The notes beneath the pieces are model-generated. The model was not told where the DNA came from. It searched no databases and saw only the letters and a list, made by a program, of their open reading frames with translations. A DNA stretch of 14,742 nt from assembly GCA_002309635.1 (NCBI GenBank), contig DBXO01000054.1:1-14742 (forward strand), given 5' to 3'. Position numbers and translations under genes: made by a program. Of this stretch, positions 1 to 7,077 are shown piece after piece (position 1 is the stretch's first letter; each line of letters opens with the position of its first letter). The DNA is from Ruminococcus flavefaciens (GTDB lineage Bacteria; Bacillota; Clostridia; Oscillospirales; Ruminococcaceae).

Positions 1-1399
1 TCCACTTCCATGAGCCCGAAGCGCCAGGTGCAGGGCATATAGCTCCAACATAGCCGAACTTGCTGCCGTACTTCATGCCTATCTGGAGAGACTCGCGTCC
101 GCCCATTGAGAAGCCTGTTACAGCTGTGTTCTCTCTGCCTGTTGCCACGCTGTACTTGCTTTCGATATGAGGCATAAGGCTGTCAACTATATCGTCAACG
201 AAATTGTCATAGCCCTCATTCGAGCCCTGATCCGCAAAGCCTGTTGCGTCGTTCATGGTCGCACTTGTGAATACAAAAGGTACGACTACTATCATGTCCT
301 TTGCAGCTCCCTCGGCTATTGCATTGCCGATGATCTGCTGTGTATACATCTGTCCGTTGCCCTGTGTTATCATTCGGTTCTCGTTCTCGAAGAAGCCGTG
401 GAGCAGATAAAGCACGGGGTACTTCTTGCTTGAGTCATAGTTTGCGGGAAGGAGTATATTGTATGGCTTGTTCTTGTTTGCTTTCTTTGAGAAGTAGGTC
501 TCTCTCTTGATAGTGCCGTACTGTACGCCCTGCTTCTTCGTATGAGAATCATTGGGTTCGTTGTTTACCAGAGAATCCTGCACTATCTTTGTGAGTTCCT
601 CCATTGTGTACTTCTGCTGTCCCGGAACAACCACAGGCTCGACAACAGGGAACTCAGCTATATCGCCTTTTATGAACTGTGATATGAGTACAAAGTCATT
701 GAGCTCGTAAACTCCGTTGCTGTCAGCATCGGCAGCTTTCAGCATCTTCTTGTCCTCTATGCCGCTGATAAGTCCCTTTCTTGCGAGCACGATATCAAAA
801 CAATCTATCTGTCCGTCGTAATTGATATCCCCCTTGTGCATCGCAACAGGCGCTGATGGCTGTCCGATCTCCGTACCGCTCGGTGCGCCCACAACTTCAT
901 CAACATAGAAGTCGCATTTACTCGCCTCCGACTCAATATACAGCTGTATATCGGAAGCTCCGTCAGGTATTGTAAAGCTGTTGTTTTCGAGATGTGCCCA
1001 CTTTCCCTTCTCAGCAGTCACCTCAGCTATCTTGGGATAATTTGTCTTGCTTCCGTCGCTGTACTGAAGCGTCAGGTAGAAGGTCTCGGATGCCTCCTCC
1101 TCGTTCATTACATAAGCGCTGAAAGCGTAGTCACGGCCTGCCTTAAAGTCAGAACCCAATCCCACGGTAGCACCGTTCCAGGCACTTGCTCTGCCGCTTG
1201 CAAGAAGCGAGCATTCTCCCGAGCGTGAAGTACCTGTGACTACCTTTACAGAAGCAGAGCCTCTGCCGCTCCATTTTTCAGTACCCTCCTCAAAGGTGCT
1301 GTGAAGCAGGTAGCCGTCATCGGCAGCAGATACAGGCAGTGCGCCTAAAGCAGAAAATGCCATTACTGCCGCCAGAATAGTTGAAATACTTTTTTTCAT
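1..1399 (-). CDS. Secreted CBM22-dockerin-CE1 carbohydrate esterase (C-terminus beyond window)
   Basis: The protein reads leftwards from ATG at 1397-1399 and stays open to base 1 (about 466 residues seen). It starts with a signal peptide (MKKSISTILAAVMAFSALGA, cleavage near VSA|AD). A CBM22-like beta-sandwich follows at about residues 28-175 (GYLLHSTFEEGTEKWSGRG). A type I dockerin lies at about 190-247, with two calcium loops: DINYDGQIDCFD (191-202) and DADSNGVYELND (224-235). An alpha/beta-hydrolase esterase of the CE1 (feruloyl/acetyl-xylan esterase) kind starts near 260, with HGFFEN around residue 334 and the nucleophile elbow GFSMGG at Ser431. The Asp and His of the triad should lie beyond the edge. 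The likely role is removing feruloyl or acetyl groups from xylan while docked on a cellulosome scaffoldin. AAAGGAGG at 1407-1414 supports the start. Which ester it cleaves cannot be told from sequence. Confidence 0.9.
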   Translation of the reverse strand, partial: MKKSISTILAAVMAFSALGALPVSAADDGYLLHSTFEEGTEKWSGRGSASVKVVTGTSRSGECSLLASGRASAWNGATVGLGSDFKAGRDYAFSAYVMNEEEASETFYLTLQYSDGSKTNYPKIAEVTAEKGKWAHLENNSFTIPDGASDIQLYIESEASKCDFYVDEVVGAPSGTEIGQPSAPVAMHKGDINYDGQIDCFDIVLARKGLISGIEDKKMLKAADADSNGVYELNDFVLISQFIKGDIAEFPVVEPVVVPGQQKYTMEELTKIVQDSLVNNEPNDSHTKKQGVQYGTIKRETYFSKKANKNKPYNILLPANYDSSKKYPVLYLLHGFFENENRMITQGNGQMYTQQIIGNAIAEGAAKDMIVVVPFVFTSATMNDATGFADQGSNEGYDNFVDDIVDSLMPHIESKYSVATGRENTAVTGFSMGGRESLQIGMKYGSKFGYVGAICPAPGASGSWKW

Positions 1400-1448
1400 T
1401 CTCTTTCCTCCTTTAAAAATAAGATAAAAAAGCACAATCTCACACCTA

Positions 1449-1478
1449 ATTATTACCATGTTTTTTGTGATATGTCAA
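1449..1478 (-). promoter_or_regulatory. Predicted sigma-A promoter of the esterase
   Basis: On the minus strand TTGACA (1478-1473) is followed after 17 bases by TAATAA (1455-1450), or after 18 by AATAAT. This would start transcription near 1443 and give a leader of about 45 bases before the ATG at 1399. The -35 is perfect and the -10 is weaker. Confidence 0.6.
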
Positions 1479-1577
1479 CCCACAATATGAAGATTACGTG
1501 TATAAGATGGCGAGAATTATACTGTAAGACAAAAATGTCTGCCGTTCATATGGATTCGCAGGTTTTTTTGTTTCAAA

Positions 1578-1606
1578 TTGACATCTACTGTAATGTATGA
1601 TATAAT
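1578..1606 (+). promoter_or_regulatory. Consensus sigma-A promoter of the glycosyltransferase operon
   Basis: TTGACA (1578-1583), a 17-base spacer and TATAAT (1601-1606) preceded by TGA make an extended -10. Both hexamers match the consensus perfectly. Transcription would start near 1613, giving a leader of about 57 bases before the GT2 gene. The rest of 1400-1669 is AT-rich and holds only this and the divergent promoter, plus a small AGACA-aaaa-TGTCT palindrome at 1527-1540. Confidence 0.75.
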
Positions 1607-1669
1607 TAATTCAGTTTGTTCTTAAATAACATATATTTTCAACATATGAAATGAAGGGAAATGATAAGG

Positions 1670-2386
1670 ATGGCTATCAGCACAGTACTTCTCGCATACA
1701 AGGAAGCCGAAAACCTCAAGGTGCTTCTCCCGCAGATAAAAAAACAGCTGGACAGCATAGGCGAGGAATACGAGATAATCGTTGTCGACACCGAGCAGAA
1801 GCTTGACAATACCGATGAAGTCTGCGCCGAATTCGGCGCAAGATACGTAAATCAGAAGTACCCTAAATTCGGCGGAGCTTTCCGCACGGGCATAGAATGC
1901 GCAAAATTTGACAAGTTCCTCATACTTGACAGCGACGGCTCCCATAATCCCAAGTATATTCCCGCTATATACAAGGCTTTCAAGCCGGATATCGACCTCG
2001 TTATCGGCTCACGCTACACCAGGGGCGGAAAGACCAACGACAGCAAGACCTCTGTAATCATGTCCCATTGTCTCAACTTCGTGTTCAGGATAGCTCTCGG
2101 CATAAAAGCCAGGGACATCTCCACGGATTACAGACTTTACCGCACAGCTCAGCTGAAAAAGGTAAAGCTTGAGTCCGAAAACTACGATATCCTCGAGGAG
2201 GTCCTCCTCAAGCTCAAGCTGAATAACGGCAGGCTCAGGATAGCGGAGGTTCCCATAGTATTCAAAAAGCGTCTTTTCGGCGAGTCAAAAAGGTCTCTTA
2301 TCCCCTTTATGATAAGCTATCTCAAAACGCTGTTCAAGCTTATCGGCATAAGGATAAAGTACATCGGTAAAAAGAAAAATGCCTGA
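1670..2386 (+). CDS. GT2 family glycosyltransferase, polyprenol-phosphate sugar synthase (DPM1-like)
   Basis: This is a 238-residue GT-A enzyme of the dolichyl/polyprenyl-phosphate mannose synthase type. It would transfer a sugar from a nucleotide donor to a polyprenyl phosphate at the inner face of the membrane. Visible family features are the N-terminal strand with LLAYKEAENL, the metal/nucleotide motif LILDSDGSHNPKYIP (DSD at about residues 87-89), IGSRYTRGGKTND, and RLFGESKRS near the C-terminus. The C-terminus is basic and amphipathic, with no clear membrane anchor. ATG 1670 is preferred over ATG 1661 because AAGGGA (1654-1659) is about 10 bases from 1670 but abuts 1661. The gene overlaps the next by 8 bases. 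The pairing with GT-C proteins suggests it supplies their lipid-linked donor. The sugar is unknown. Confidence 0.85.
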   Translation: MAISTVLLAYKEAENLKVLLPQIKKQLDSIGEEYEIIVVDTEQKLDNTDEVCAEFGARYVNQKYPKFGGAFRTGIECAKFDKFLILDSDGSHNPKYIPAIYKAFKPDIDLVIGSRYTRGGKTNDSKTSVIMSHCLNFVFRIALGIKARDISTDYRLYRTAQLKKVKLESENYDILEEVLLKLKLNNGRLRIAEVPIVFKKRLFGESKRSLIPFMISYLKTLFKLIGIRIKYIGKKKNA

Positions 2387-3950
2387 AAAAAAGAATTTCA
2401 TCGGCAGTGAAAAGTTCTGTTTCCTGCTGTTTGTCCTTATATCTGCCGCAGGAATAGCCGTAAACATAACATACTGCTTTTACAAGCCAATAACCTACGA
2501 CAGCTCTTACCAGTACTTTCTCACGCTCCATTCGTGGAAGGAGATATGGCGGCTGCTGCCGGAGGACTACAGCCCCCCGCTGTACGCATTGCTGCTCAAA
2601 CTGATATGCGTGTTATTCGGGCATACTTTGCAGATCATGAGGTATGCGAATAGTCTTGTCATAGCAGGCTTTGTTTTTCTTGCATTATTTCCCGTCAGAA
2701 AGGCTTTCGGTGCTAAAACCGGCTTTGTTGCCGCAGCAGGCTTCGTATGCTCGTCTGTAAACTCTTTTCTTTTCACCGAAGTACGCCCCACTTTTCTTGC
2801 TTGCTTTCTGCTGACAGGAGCTGCCGTTTATGCTTATCTTGCCTTTTTTGAGGGAAAGCGAAGATACTATGTATGTCATGCGGTATTTTCACTTCTTTCA
2901 ATGTATACCCATAATGTCGGAATGATAGGAGCACTGGGACTATACGCCCTCGTTCTGCTTTTTTCCATTGTAAAAAAGGACAAAAAGAGGGCAATAAGCT
3001 TTGTGGCAAGCGGAATGATATGCGCTTTGCTTTATATCCCATGGCTTTTAGTTGTATTCAAGCAGTTCGGCAACGTTGAGGATCATTACTGGAAGGGCAG
3101 ATACTACTCCCTGAACGAGATAAAGGAGTACTGCGTAAACAGTATCATTTACTTCAACGCTCCGCAGATCGTGAATTCAGTCATCGAAAACTCCCTGTCG
3201 CTGCTGTTCAAGCTCCTTATAGTATTTTATATCATAAAAAACCTGAATATAAAAAGCATCAGAAAAATATCGGATATAAAAAATGCTCCGCTTTTCGGAC
3301 GTGAGAAAAGAACGGCTCATTTCAAAGGAGTTTTCGTTGTTCTTTTATTCGTATTTCCTCTTTTGGCATTTGAAATAACGGTAAGGGTGCTTTATCCGTT
3401 CGCTGCAATGAGATATTATCTTATTTTTACAGGCACTGTAATACTGGTATTGTCCGTATTTTTTTCAAAAACAGAGAAAAAAGCGGTACCGTTCATATGT
3501 ATCGCCGCTCTTACAGTAAATATGGCTGCCGTAAACAGGGATACCATATCATCACTAAAGAGCACACGTACTCTCAATCTTGTTGAAGCAGTAAAGGAAG
3601 AACAGCCGGACGGCAATATCTGCTTCCTGCACTCAAACGAATTCACCCTCGGTATAATGTCCTACTATTTTCCCGACGCCAAGCACTACATTCATGACGG
3701 AACATGGACCGTTCTTAACGATACGAGCGTTTTTTCGACCGATCCTGTAAATATACACAGCATTGACGATATAAGGGAGTATACTGACAGCTTCTACACC
3801 TTTGCTCCCGTTTTCCCCAATGACGAGACTGATCTCATAGAGTATTTCGGAAACGCAGCCGATTGCACATGCGGCAGGCGCAAAAGATACGAATACCCCA
3901 TGTCCGTTACAATCAGCAGGGTCGAATTCGATAATACCGGAAAGAAATAA
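2379..3950 (+). CDS. Multi-membrane GT-C glycosyltransferase, PMT_2/GT39-like (first copy)
   Basis: This is a 523-residue integral membrane protein with about 9-11 hydrophobic segments up to about residue 400 and a soluble C-terminal part of about 120 residues. After the first membrane helix comes a predicted external loop with ITYDSSYQY (Asp41) and LPEDYSPPLYALLLKL (61-69 core). This resembles the acidic catalytic loop and the D..PPLY motif of PMT_2/ArnT-like enzymes that use polyprenyl-phosphate sugars. EVRPTF and the SMYTHNV block follow. The start at 2379 lies inside the GT2 gene (8-base overlap) with only a weak ribosome site, so translational coupling is likely. It probably moves a sugar from a lipid carrier to a cell-surface acceptor. 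The acceptor (protein, polysaccharide or teichoic-acid-like polymer) cannot be told. It is a close paralogue of the next gene. Confidence 0.8.
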   Translation: MPEKKNFIGSEKFCFLLFVLISAAGIAVNITYCFYKPITYDSSYQYFLTLHSWKEIWRLLPEDYSPPLYALLLKLICVLFGHTLQIMRYANSLVIAGFVFLALFPVRKAFGAKTGFVAAAGFVCSSVNSFLFTEVRPTFLACFLLTGAAVYAYLAFFEGKRRYYVCHAVFSLLSMYTHNVGMIGALGLYALVLLFSIVKKDKKRAISFVASGMICALLYIPWLLVVFKQFGNVEDHYWKGRYYSLNEIKEYCVNSIIYFNAPQIVNSVIENSLSLLFKLLIVFYIIKNLNIKSIRKISDIKNAPLFGREKRTAHFKGVFVVLLFVFPLLAFEITVRVLYPFAAMRYYLIFTGTVILVLSVFFSKTEKKAVPFICIAALTVNMAAVNRDTISSLKSTRTLNLVEAVKEEQPDGNICFLHSNEFTLGIMSYYFPDAKHYIHDGTWTVLNDTSVFSTDPVNIHSIDDIREYTDSFYTFAPVFPNDETDLIEYFGNAADCTCGRRKRYEYPMSVTISRVEFDNTGKK

Positions 3951-3995
3951 ATAATATTTCACAGATCATGACAAAACAAATCGGAGGTAATTTTA

Positions 3996-5591
3996 ATGCC
4001 CAAAGAAAAGAGTTTTTTTAAGAGCGAATCTTTCTTTTTCATCGTTTTCATTCTTTTTTCAGCTGTGGGAGTACTGATAAATCTGCCGTACTGCTACGAC
4101 AAGGTCATCACATATGACAGTGCATACCAGTATTCACTTACAGTACACCCATGGAAAGAAGTCTGGAGACTGCTCCCTGAGGACTACAGCCCTCCGCTCT
4201 ATACAGTAATTCTAAAGCTTATATGTACAGTTTTCGGTTATACACTTAAAGTAATGCGGTTCACCAACAGCATTGTTATCATAGGTCTTGTTTTTCTGGC
4301 ATTTTTCCCTATACGAAAGGCATTCGGAATAAAAGCATCTATCCTTGCAGCGGTCGGCTTCTTATGCTCAACTATCAATTCCGTACTTTTCAATGAGGTA
4401 CGCCCCACATACTGGGCATATTATTTCCTTACAGGAACTGCTGTATATGCCTATCTCGCATTTTTTGAAGGGAAACGAAGATATTACATATGTCACGCTG
4501 TTTTCTCGCTGCTTTCGATGTATACCCATAACGTAGCCATGGTAGGCGCTCTCGGAATATATATCGTTCTTCTTTTATTCTCACTGATAAAGAAGGATAA
4601 AAAGAAGTTCCTCAGCTTCTTTATCAGCGGATCAATATGCGCCGTGCTTTATCTTCCTTGGGTCGTAGTATTATTCAAACAGGTGAACAACGTTACTGAT
4701 CATTACTGGAAAAGCGCAAATTCTACCTTGTCATCTCTAAGAGAGGATTGTGTTGAAAGTATACTGTTCTGTATCTATCCCAGCCAATCTGTCCCGATAC
4801 TTGTCGAACACACTCTTTCGCTGCTCTTTAAGCTACTGATAATTTATTATCTTTTAAAAAATATTAAAATTAAAGGTGCAAAGAGTATACCGGAAATAAT
4901 CAGGCAGTCTCCTCTGTTCGATAAAGCAAGAAAGAGCTCTTATTTCAAAATGCTCTTTGTTATTCTTTTATTTGTAATGCCGCTACTCGTTTTTGAAATA
5001 CTTGCAAGAACGGTATATCCGTTCAGTACGCCAAGATATTATTATCTTTTCACAGGCATAATAATCATTATTCTCTCACTTTTCTTCACAAGAATAGAAA
5101 AGAAATTTGTCCCGGTGTTTTGTATTGCCGCACTGATAATTAATACTGTTTCTATCCATGCAGATATACGCTCTTCATTCAAAAATACAGGCGCTCCAAA
5201 AATGGTTGAGGCCATCAAAAACGACAATCCGGACGGAAATATCTGCTTCCTGCATTCACATGAATGGTCGATCGGAATAATGTCTTATTTCTTCCCGGAT
5301 GCAAAACATTACGTTTATGACGATACATGGACAGTTTTGAATGATATGAGCGTATTCACTACAAATCCCCGGAATATCGGCAAACTTGACAATATAAAGA
5401 ATTACACGGATGAATTTTATACTTTCAACAGTTTTTTCACCAAAGAAGAAAAAGAAGATCTTATCAAGTACTTTGAAAAGGATCCCGACTATATATGCAG
5501 CAAAAACAAACGATATAACTATATCTATACTATACCGTCAACAATTTCGCTCGCAAAGGTCGAAGTAAAAGATGCTGAAAAAACAGAATGA
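3996..5591 (+). CDS. Multi-membrane GT-C glycosyltransferase, PMT_2/GT39-like (tandem paralogue)
   Basis: This 531-residue paralogue aligns without gaps to its upstream neighbour over the N-terminal half. By my count 35 of the first 60 residues are identical, including ITYDS-YQY with Asp41 and LPEDYSPPLY. Long identical stretches include YAYLAFFEGKRRYY and HAVFSLLSMYTHNV. The soluble C-terminal region keeps PDGNICFLHS and TWTVLND but otherwise differs and has a longer charged tail. It has its own good ribosome site, GGAGG at 3983-3987, eight bases before ATG. The 45-base gap contains no terminator, so co-transcription is likely. Codon use looks more AT-rich than in the first copy, which suggests an old duplication or separate acquisition. 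The copies may transfer different sugars or use different acceptors. Confidence 0.8.
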   Translation: MPKEKSFFKSESFFFIVFILFSAVGVLINLPYCYDKVITYDSAYQYSLTVHPWKEVWRLLPEDYSPPLYTVILKLICTVFGYTLKVMRFTNSIVIIGLVFLAFFPIRKAFGIKASILAAVGFLCSTINSVLFNEVRPTYWAYYFLTGTAVYAYLAFFEGKRRYYICHAVFSLLSMYTHNVAMVGALGIYIVLLLFSLIKKDKKKFLSFFISGSICAVLYLPWVVVLFKQVNNVTDHYWKSANSTLSSLREDCVESILFCIYPSQSVPILVEHTLSLLFKLLIIYYLLKNIKIKGAKSIPEIIRQSPLFDKARKSSYFKMLFVILLFVMPLLVFEILARTVYPFSTPRYYYLFTGIIIIILSLFFTRIEKKFVPVFCIAALIINTVSIHADIRSSFKNTGAPKMVEAIKNDNPDGNICFLHSHEWSIGIMSYFFPDAKHYVYDDTWTVLNDMSVFTTNPRNIGKLDNIKNYTDEFYTFNSFFTKEEKEDLIKYFEKDPDYICSKNKRYNYIYTIPSTISLAKVEVKDAEKTE

Positions 5592-5602
5592 CCATTTACA
5601 CA

Positions 5603-5633
5603 AAAAGCTCCATGCTGTACGCATGGAGCTTTT
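5603..5633 (+). terminator. Rho-independent terminator, possibly bidirectional
   Basis: A perfect 13-base-pair stem pairs 5603-5615 with 5621-5633 (AAAAGCTCCATGC with its complement) around loop TGTAC. The stem ends in TTTT on the plus strand, and TTTTTG follows it on the minus strand. It lies 11 bases after the stop of the second GT-C gene and could also stop transcription from the convergent PHP gene. Confidence 0.85.
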
Positions 5634-5663
5634 ATCATATCGTATTTATTTGTCTCACTTGAA

Positions 5664-5729
5664 CCGGGCCATGAGCCTTGCAGTTTACATGCAGGAACTA
5701 TGTCTCTCTGTACGTCGGACATGTCCCGG
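5664..5729. repeat. GC-rich nested inverted repeat downstream of the PHP gene
   Basis: CCGGGCCATG (5664-5673) pairs with CATGTCCCGG (5720-5729) with one mismatch. Inside it, CCTTGCA (5676-5682) pairs with TGCAGG (5690-5695) with one bulged T and a 7-base loop. It has no U-tract, so it is not an obvious terminator. It sits between two convergent genes, and no known RNA family was recognised. Confidence 0.4.
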
Positions 5730-5737
5730 CACTTCGC

Positions 5738-6415
5738 TTATATCATAAAATGATCGAGCATATCATCAGAAGCCTCTACAAGATCGGACTTTACCTTTCT
5801 TTTGAGTACGTCCCAGTTAGGCATTCTGTCCATGATATTATGTGCGTCGCTTCCGAAAACTACCCTGCTGCACTCGTCAATGACACGTTTTGCCAGCTTT
5901 TTTTCGTTCCAGCTCATGAACGCATCGTTATTCACCTGCATGATAGCATTTGAGGAAAGAATATTATCTATCTCCTCATCGCTGCAGAAATCAGCACAGC
6001 GGTGAACATGTGCAAGTATGACCTCGAGCCTGTACTCTACTGAAAGATTATAGACCTCCTCGGCCATCCAGCGCTCATAGTTACGGTAAGGGAATGCCAT
6101 AAGAATAAGATTCGTACCTTCGATAGCAAGCTTTTCTATATCCTTTACCTCGGATATTCCGTTTTCCACAGCGACCTCTGCTCCGAGCAGCATATTCTTT
6201 ATAGGCGACTTGTCTTTTATAATTTCAAAAGCAGCCTGTCTCTTCTCAAGGAAGCTTTCCACTGATTCCTCCTCATGACAATAAAAGTGAGGAGTAAAAA
6301 TAACTCTTTTTACACCCTGCTCTTTCATCATCTCAAGCATTGCAAGTGAAGTACCGAGACTATTAGAGCCGTCATCGAGTCCCGGAAGAACATGACAATG
6401 GTATTCTGTTAGCAT
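5738..6415 (-). CDS. CpsB/YwqE-type PHP-domain phosphatase
   Basis: This is a 225-residue PHP-fold metal-dependent enzyme like the CpsB/CapC/YwqE protein-tyrosine phosphatases that reset bacterial tyrosine kinases controlling polysaccharide synthesis. Probable metal ligands are H6 and H8 in YHCHVLPGLDDGS, D14, H43 in FTPHF, E80 in LGAEVAVENG, H136 in AHVHRC, and D190/H192 in FGSDAHN. The usual DxHxH is YxHxH here (Tyr5 for Asp), and the usual AHPERY is AHVHRC. ATG 6415 is chosen because AGGCGG lies five or six bases before it and the family motif starts at once. A longer reading from 6466 has no ribosome site or family sequence. No tyrosine kinase or capsule export gene is in the window, so the substrate is inferred only. 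It converges on the glycosyltransferase operon. A different PHP phosphoesterase is possible. Confidence 0.8.
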   Translation of the reverse strand: MLTEYHCHVLPGLDDGSNSLGTSLAMLEMMKEQGVKRVIFTPHFYCHEEESVESFLEKRQAAFEIIKDKSPIKNMLLGAEVAVENGISEVKDIEKLAIEGTNLILMAFPYRNYERWMAEEVYNLSVEYRLEVILAHVHRCADFCSDEEIDNILSSNAIMQVNNDAFMSWNEKKLAKRVIDECSRVVFGSDAHNIMDRMPNWDVLKRKVKSDLVEASDDMLDHFMI

Positions 6416-6616
6416 ATTTTCCGCCTTTTTTCTGATAATTTTTCGGGCATGTGCCGCTCCACCCACAACTTGAACTTATCATTTCCCTTTCCGGCGCAGT
6501 AAGCGCCGTCCGCCTCACAAGTGATAATGCTGTCTCTTTCTGTCTTTGCAGATACGGAAACCACCCGAATTAATTTGCTTTTACGAATCCTTTTAAATGT
6601 CACAGAGGATTCAACC

Positions 6617-6652
6617 ACAAAATGTATTATAATTAAAAAATATACATTTTGT
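6617..6652. repeat. Inverted repeat ACAAAATGTAT / ATACATTTTGT, candidate operator
   Basis: Perfect 11-base arms at 6617-6627 and 6642-6652 are separated by 14 bases. The arms overlap the -35 and -10 regions of a minus-strand promoter, as an operator would. A further copy is at 6949-6960. Confidence 0.5.
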
Positions 6653-6654
6653 AA
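6626..6654 (-). promoter_or_regulatory. Predicted proximal promoter of the PHP phosphatase
   Basis: On the minus strand TTACAA (6654-6649), 17 bases, then TATAAT (6631-6626). The -10 is perfect and the -35 moderate. It is embedded in the 6617-6652 inverted repeat. Confidence 0.45.
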
Positions 6655-6675
6655 TAAGAATTTCCCACGTATTCT

Positions 6676-6705
6676 ATTATAATACATTCTCACTGCATCT
6701 GTCAA
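6676..6705 (-). promoter_or_regulatory. Predicted distal strong promoter of the PHP phosphatase
   Basis: On the minus strand TTGACA (6705-6700), 18 bases, then TATAAT (6681-6676). Both hexamers are perfect. Transcription from near 6669 would give an unusually long leader of about 250 bases before ATG 6415. Confidence 0.65.
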
Positions 6706-6821
6706 GTGCTAATAAAAACTGTCCGCGTAATTTTAGCATATTAACAAATTATAAATAAAAACTTACAAGAATATTAATTCATATGTAGATAAAAACATAT
6801 CCGTCTCAGAGCTTGTAAAAT

Positions 6822-6841
6822 ATATGATACAGGGATCATAT
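6822..6841. repeat. Short inverted repeat ATATGAT / ATCATAT
   Basis: Perfect 7-base arms at 6822-6828 and 6835-6841 with a 6-base centre, about 65 bases upstream of the plus-strand -35. It may be a regulator site, but the AT-rich context makes chance palindromes common. Confidence 0.3.
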
Positions 6842-6905
6842 CAGTCAAAAGTTGTGAAATTCCAGTTTTTTGCCTATTGTCATCTTCTAAAAAGCAATTT
6901 ACGCC

Positions 6906-6934
6906 TTGACTTGATTCACGATATGTGATAAAAT
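6906..6934 (+). promoter_or_regulatory. Predicted promoter of the DUF285 protein / small peptide operon
   Basis: TTGACT (6906-6911), 17 bases, then TAAAAT (6929-6934) preceded by TGA as an extended -10. Transcription would start near 6941, leaving a leader of about 135 bases. Confidence 0.6.
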
Positions 6935-6948
6935 TAAATCGTTTATAG

Positions 6949-6960
6949 AATACATTTTGT
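6949..6960 (+). repeat. Third copy of the ATACATTTTGT element
   Basis: AATACATTTTGT matches the reverse complement of 6617-6628 over all 12 bases. It lies just after the predicted start of plus-strand transcription, a usual position for a repressor site. Confidence 0.4.
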
Positions 6961-7077
6961 TAAATTAGCCGTGTAATATACCACCATTTTCTTTCTTATT
7001 GTTTTGCATCTGTTCGCATCACGTTTCTATAAACAGCCCAAAACAGCAGTAAATGTTGTTTTATCCATTAAAAATTG

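Larger units (their letters stand above)
6416..7077. other. AT-rich divergent intergenic regulatory region
   Basis: No credible gene is seen in this 662-base stretch. It holds two minus-strand promoters, one plus-strand promoter, an 11-base element present three times, a second inverted repeat, and a small hairpin just before the DUF285 start (AAAACAGC at 7040-7047 with GTTGTTTT at 7055-7062). Bases 6440-6570 are richer in GC and form the long leader of the PHP gene. Confidence 0.6.

Noticed and set aside
167..433. Plus-strand open frame of 88 codons
   Set aside because: It is antisense to the esterase domain, which has a consistent CE1 reading with the nucleophile motif.
5640..5737. Possible tRNA, suggested by GGTTCAAG on the minus strand
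   Set aside because: No acceptor stem or anticodon arm can be formed around it at tRNA distances.
6409..6705. Minus-strand open frame of 98 codons upstream of and overlapping the PHP gene start
   Set aside because: No ribosome site, no recognisable family, AT-driven N-terminal part, and its first codons lie at or upstream of the predicted promoter. The PHP gene itself starts well at 6415.
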